Assembly (NCBI GenBank): GCA_005223375.1
Contig: RXOD01005959.1
Span: 1 to 11,831, forward strand
Length of the DNA stretch: 11,831 nt
Reading direction: 5' to 3'
DNA from: Amoebophrya sp. AT5.2
Taxonomy: Eukaryota > Sar > Dinophyceae > Syndiniales > Amoebophryaceae
The position numbers and the translations under genes were made by a program. The notes beneath the pieces are model-generated. The model had not been told where the DNA came from and did not search any database. It worked only from the letters and a program-made list of their open reading frames with translations. Shown here piece after piece: positions 8,201-11,831 of the stretch (positions within the stretch are counted from its first letter, which is position 1; every line of letters begins with the position of its first letter).

Positions 8201-11200
8201 CCACAGCTCTTTCTGCAGCCGGTGCGGCGGCTGTTCTACGCCTGCGACGCGGCGCTGGAGCCTGTGTTCGCGCTCGGAAGCAGCTCCAACATTATGAAGC
8301 GAGACCAGCTGGTAAGCAGGGAACTGGTAAGTTGTGCTACTTAGGTGATGGGTTCCCTTGGGTGGCGACTGCGTCAAGGCGCTCTGACCCGCCCGGCGGA
8401 AAGCGCCGGGCGGTTTTTAGAAATGGGCCCCACGCTGGGGGGGAGTGATGGCAGGGAAGTGGGGCGGCGGAAGGGAAACAAGGAAGGCCATGGAAAGCCA
8501 GTAGCTAGGATGGTGCTTCTGTCATAGAATGAGGGCAGGGTAAAATGGGTCGCATAGAGTGACGCTTAATTGTATAAGAAAGTAGCTGGGCTTGCTCGGG
8601 GGGTGGTGCAACGGTACTAGACCTGCCGACCGCGGAAAGTCGCGCTCTCTCCTGGGAGAGCTGCAGCCCTCTAGCAGGGCGAGGACCATCGCAAAGGGAA
8701 ACCTCGCGAGGAGCCCCCCCAAAAAAAAATCAATCACTTACCACTTGCCCACTTTCTTACCATCGCTGGTCCCACCTCCACAAACATCGCCGAGCACCGG
8801 GGCCCCGCCAGACCCACGACCTCCGATCGCGATCCTCGTAACCCCTCGGTTGTCGTTCGGCCGGCGGACCTGAAGCATCAGCTCACGGACGGGGACCGGC
8901 AGAGCCAGGCGATTCTGCGGCTGCTGAAGTCTCTCCAATCCTCCCGTTGCATCGAGCAGCAGAACAAGGAGGCCCTGGCCAAGTTCGAACAGAGCGTGCA
9001 GAAGCTAGCGCACTGCGCGGCGGCCTTCTACGGCGAGGACTTTTTGCCGCGGATCGTCGAGAGCGGTGGATCGTTGAAGGCTCCCCCCGCTCGGTTCGGC
9101 GGGGGGAGTTACCGGAACTTGGCGGGCCAGGTGGTCACGAACCCGGGCATGGAGCAGGGCGACTCCGCGCCGGTGATTCTGGCGCTCGAGCGAAAGGACA
9201 CGTTGTTCGACTACTACGAACTCGGAAAACGAACTTCTTCGCGGATCAACTCGGAAAACGCGTGCTCGCGACAGGCCTGCGTGGATTGGGTGTTCCACCT
9301 GGTGAAAAAGGGGTTGGGCTTCCTCGTGCACGCCAAGGCGCACGCGTTCGACCAGAGGCTGCTGAAGGGGCTGCAGACCATGGAAGTCCTGGAGGAGCAC
9401 TACGCGCGAAACGCCGCGGAGGCCGCGGCATCAGCGATGCCAACCAGCGCTGCCAACATCAGGTGGCGCTTGGTTCCCCCGGCCCGCTACATCCTGGACA
9501 AGCTTCAAAGGGCGCCCTGGATGCAGGCTGCCGAGTACCAGCAGGTGCTCGAGCAGGGATACACCTTTTTGATCAACCCGCGGGTCTCCGACTCCGACTC
9601 CGACTTCCCCTGTCGCGTCGATAAGTACCAAAAGCTACCCCTCGCGTCCCAGGACGACCGCGCGCTCTTGCTCGCCGCGATCGGAGGAAGGAAGATAGAC
9701 GGAAAGGAGATCGCGCGCTACTTCCGCGCCATCGGTTAAGGCGAGGGGGAGTGATGGATCAACCCGTTTTCACATGGTCGGAAATATGCTTTTGCGTCGA
9801 TGCGATGGCTAGTGCTGGGGTCTTGTAGCTATTCGTTGGCTAATATTTTGTATTGGGTCTCGTAGGATGTCGATTGCGCACTGGGCGGCCTGCGGTGTAT
9901 TCTCTTGTGTTGGGTCTTGTATCTCATATTTATATCCGTCTCTGATATTTTTTGGGCTCATTGTGCTCCGATTAGAGCTAGGGAGGGGGCAAGCACTGCA
10001 ATAGGCCTAGGTGACGCCCAGGAGGCCCCAGGAGTTGGCGTCTGTGTTGTCTCTGATATTTCGTCTGGTATTTCGTCTCTGATATAATTCGGTCTCAGTA
10101 GCGGCCAAATATCATAGCCATGGCCATCGGCGCCAGAAATGCCGCCAGAAATGGGCTTGTTGTTTCACCCCCCCTCTAAATCAGACAGGAAAACGTGCTC
10201 GGGACGCGGGATGGGAAGGCCTTGCTGGAGCTGTACTGCAAGATGAACCGCTTTACCGGCATCCAAAAAGAAGCCGTCACGCTCCTGACTCAACTCGAGA
10301 CCAAAGAGCGGCAGGAAGTGGGCCTGGCAAAAAAGCGGCTTCTGTATGAGGAGGCGATGACGCAATGGTTCTGGCGCGAAATCACGGCGGTGCGAACCGC
10401 CTGCGGGATCGGGAAGCGACGGCTGGGAAGAAAAAAGGACGCGTTGCTGGTCGATGATGAAGAGGGGGAGTCGACAGAAGAAGAAGCAGCACTGGGCGAG
10501 GAGTTCATGGACGAATTTTTCGCGGAGGAGAAGGCAGACGAAGGAACACCAGAAGATGAAAAGAAAGATGACGATGTTGAAAATTCTAGGGACAGTGAGG
10601 CCCCCGCCGGAGCGCCGAAGTCTTCCGATGGCCGCATTCCTCCCGCGAACGCGGACGAGCACGCCGAATTAGTCGCGCTGAAGCAGACAGTTGGGCGCTC
10701 GCAGAAAGGAGGCGGGGTAAGTGGAGGGAGCGCCAGCGAGAGCGACGAGGACGTGAAGTTCGTGGGCAGACGAAAGAAAAACGCAGATGGGGGCGACCTG
10801 GCGGAAATCGAAGTCGGCGGCGCAGGCAGGGGTGGTACTGGTGCAGACGACGATGATGATATTCTGGAGGCCGAGGCCAAAGCAGCATTCAAAGACGACT
10901 CCTCCGACTCCGACGACAACTCCAAGCCCAAGAGTAGCGAGAAGAGCAAGAAAAGCGGCGACGGCACATCATCAAACAGCAGCGACAGCGAGCGCGGGAG
11001 CAGCGATGCTGAGCGGCGGGATGAAAAGGGAAAGCAGCGGAACAAGAAGCACCGCGTCATGCGGGTCGTCACCCTGTTTGAGGGTGTCGGCGAGGACGTC
11101 GCGGAGGCGGACGGAATCGCGGAGGGCGCGGCGGGGAGCAGCAAGAAGATCCATGTGCAGTACACGTACGTTTTCGACGACAACATTGATCTGTGGCGCA

Positions 11201-11831
11201 GGGAACGGTGGGAGACGCTGAAGCGGCTCTACGAAAAGAGCTTCGCCGACTTGCGCCCCGCGCCCCTGCGGCACGTCGCCGAAGCCGCGAGCGCCCCGAA
11301 TTTCTGCGACATCGAGGACGATGATAACGCGGAGGGAGTTGGTGTCCAACCCGTGAATCCAAAGGGCACGATTAAACTCAATTCGGGCGCCGGGCCTTCT
11401 GGATCTTCTGGAGGAACCGGGTCTGCCGCGCCGGGCGACCGCGCGATCCTCGACCGGTATGCCGAGCGGCGGAACCGCAACCAGCAGAAGAACGAGCAGG
11501 AAAAGCAACTCACCCTGCAGCAGCAACGGGCCCTGAAGAAAGAGCGGGAAAAGACCTTTTATCTGCAGCTGACGGGCGGGCGGTGGGCGGGCGAGGCCGG
11601 CGCCGAAGCCCCTTGGAGCGGAAACGTAGGACTTGGCGGTGACAGTGGTGGCGGTGGTCTGGGCAACAGTGGCGGTGGCACTGAACTACCGGAGGCGGTG
11701 GCCGGGGGCAAAAAGCTCCCTGACCACAAAACCGCCGCCGAGCAGCGCGCGCACGCACGACGGAAGTACTTCGAGGATCGCCGCGAAGCGACCGCCTTTT
11801 TCCCGGCGGTGGATGGCAGGGAAGCGGCAGG
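5255..11831 (+). CDS. TAF1: Divergent TAF1-like TFIID subunit (5' part, three exons visible)
   Basis: This looks like the largest subunit of the general transcription factor TFIID, acting in the nucleus at Pol II promoters. Proposed exons are 5255-8326, 8795-9733 and 10183 to beyond the window, giving 1,886 residues with the C-terminus missing. The N-terminal third is low-complexity (Ala, Pro, Gln, Arg). LFGLDALGQ near residue 30 faintly resembles the TAF1 N-terminal LFG motif. The DUF3591-like core includes YRDFLLVRR (about 694), FNTGELEEAQAFRHADLF, then LYCFQLPDSKLFLTRV (from 966), which aligns with the TAF1 strand-rich segment that in known members reads like MPETDFLIIRTR. Exon 2 carries QRAPW (about 1262-1266), matching the conserved APW. 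Exon 3 has an acidic Ser/Asp/Glu spacer, then HRVMRVVTLF...VQYTYVFDDNIDLW (about 1627-1672), resembling the TAF1 block with the pattern RTFRDE...VIDAYV. It ends in a basic, Gln-rich coiled segment (from about 1762) like the one preceding the TAF1 zinc knuckle. The zinc knuckle and any bromodomain would lie outside. Identity is low; another DUF3591 protein is the main alternative. Confidence 0.62.
8327..8794 (+). other. TAF1-like gene intron 1 with tandem donors
   Basis: The first exon reads into a stop at 8342-8344, while coding resumes in the same frame class downstream. Two donors are available, CTG|GTAAGC at 8312 and CTG|GTAAGT at 8327. Both are phase 0 and differ by five codons; the second matches the consensus better. 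The proposed acceptor is GCCGAG|CAC at 8794/8795, phase 0, after a pyrimidine-rich stretch (8740-8785). The frame is open back to before 8710, so GAG at 8710 or 8713 is another possible acceptor. The intron contains a GC hairpin (see 8389-8413) and no ORF of note. Confidence 0.55.
8389..8418 (+). other. Perfect 10-bp GC stem-loop followed by T5, inside an intron
   Basis: CCGCCCGGCG (8389-8398) and CGCCGGGCGG (8404-8413) are exact inverted repeats around a GAAAG loop, followed at once by five T. The shape equals a bacterial intrinsic terminator or the 3' end of a Pol III transcript, but the setting is a eukaryotic intron. I cannot assign a function; a structured intronic RNA is possible. Confidence 0.6.
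9734..10182 (+). other. TAF1-like gene intron 2, carries element copy 2, boundaries non-canonical
   Basis: The exon frame ends at GCC ATC GGT TAA (stop 9737-9739). Coding resumes in another frame after an in-frame stop at 10177-10179, reading RQENVLGTRDGK and onward without a stop to the window end. The only GT donor (GTTAAG at 9735) is phase 1, and neither downstream AG (10184 or 10188) fits that phase. A short direct repeat ATC (9731-9733 and 10180-10182) allows an in-frame join, ...RAI-RQENV.... A GG-AG intron (9734-10188) is another option. This would be about 449 bp. Confidence 0.55.
9756..10179 (+). mobile_element. Intron-borne repeat element, copy 2 (introner-like)
   Basis: This is the second copy of the element at 2501-2848, collinear and in the same orientation but longer by roughly 75 bp, with insertions in the left third and near the right end. 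It carries GGATCAACCC at its left end, the GTATTCTCT-GTTGGGTCTT block, CTAGGGAGGG, CAAGCACTGCA, TAGCGGCCAAA, CGCCAGAAATGCCG and CCCCTCTA at its right end. The inverted repeats are decayed (CCCGTTTTC at 9763-9771 against AGAAATGGG). No protein is encoded. Divergence from copy 1 suggests either an old family or two subfamilies. Confidence 0.7.

Noticed and set aside
8598..8690. tRNA-like stretch with a TGGTGCAACGG word resembling a Pol III A box
   Set aside because: There is no matching B box and no cloverleaf pairing could be drawn. The nearby short inverted repeats do not fit tRNA arms.
8947..9624. 225-codon Gly/Arg/Ala-rich frame overlapping the second TAF1-like exon
   Set aside because: It starts at TTG and its composition is that of a shifted frame. 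The overlapping frame carries the APW-containing TAF1-like sequence and joins both neighbouring exons.
10290..11186. 298-codon open frame on the minus strand, very Ser- and Leu-rich
   Set aside because: It is the antisense shadow of the acidic, GC-rich third exon of the TAF1-like gene. Its serine runs come from the complementary strand of Glu/Asp codons and it has no domain.
1..11831. CRISPR array, rRNA, phage or bacterial operon content
   Set aside because: None was seen. The short tandem repeats lack repeat-spacer structure, and the genes are intron-bearing eukaryotic types.

Overview
The window reads as nuclear DNA of a protist. It holds two large protein genes on the + strand whose reading frames are broken by introns and can be followed across them by protein homology. 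There are no bacterial-style operons. Coding DNA is GC-rich, spacers are more AT-rich, and several introns lack GT-AG ends. Two unrelated introns carry copies of the same repeat. Non-canonical introns together with repeat-derived introns ('introners') are known from dinoflagellates and their parasitic relatives (Syndiniales, e.g. Amoebophrya), so an alveolate of that kind is my best guess. This is inference, not proof.

Layout: 1-48 is the end of a 12-bp G-rich minisatellite, followed by a G-quadruplex-prone tract (62-96). A possible last exon of an unidentified upstream gene ends at 435. 436-979 is spacer. 980-4439 is a five-exon gene for a secretory-pathway protein disulfide isomerase (PDI) family protein of about 794 residues with an a-b-b'-a' layout. 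Both of its active sites are CxxS (CVYS and CGHS), so it resembles ERp44-like thiol-retention or chaperone proteins more than a disulfide oxidase. 4440-5254 is intergenic. From 5255 to the end of the window runs the 5' part of a second gene (at least three exons, 1,886 residues visible), which I read as a divergent TAF1, the largest TFIID subunit. The call rests on the DUF3591-like core, a charged spacer and a basic coiled segment that follow the TAF1 order.

The most notable observation is a repeat family of roughly 350-425 bp found once in each gene (2501-2848 in the PDI gene, 9756-10179 in the TAF1-like gene). Both copies lie in the same orientation inside introns. In the PDI gene the intron is bounded by a direct repeat ATTAA. 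Removing exactly one repeat unit plus the insert restores the PDI reading frame and fold, yet no GT-AG boundary fits. This looks like a mobile element acting as, or having created, a non-canonical intron. The two genes have no evident functional link beyond lying head to tail.
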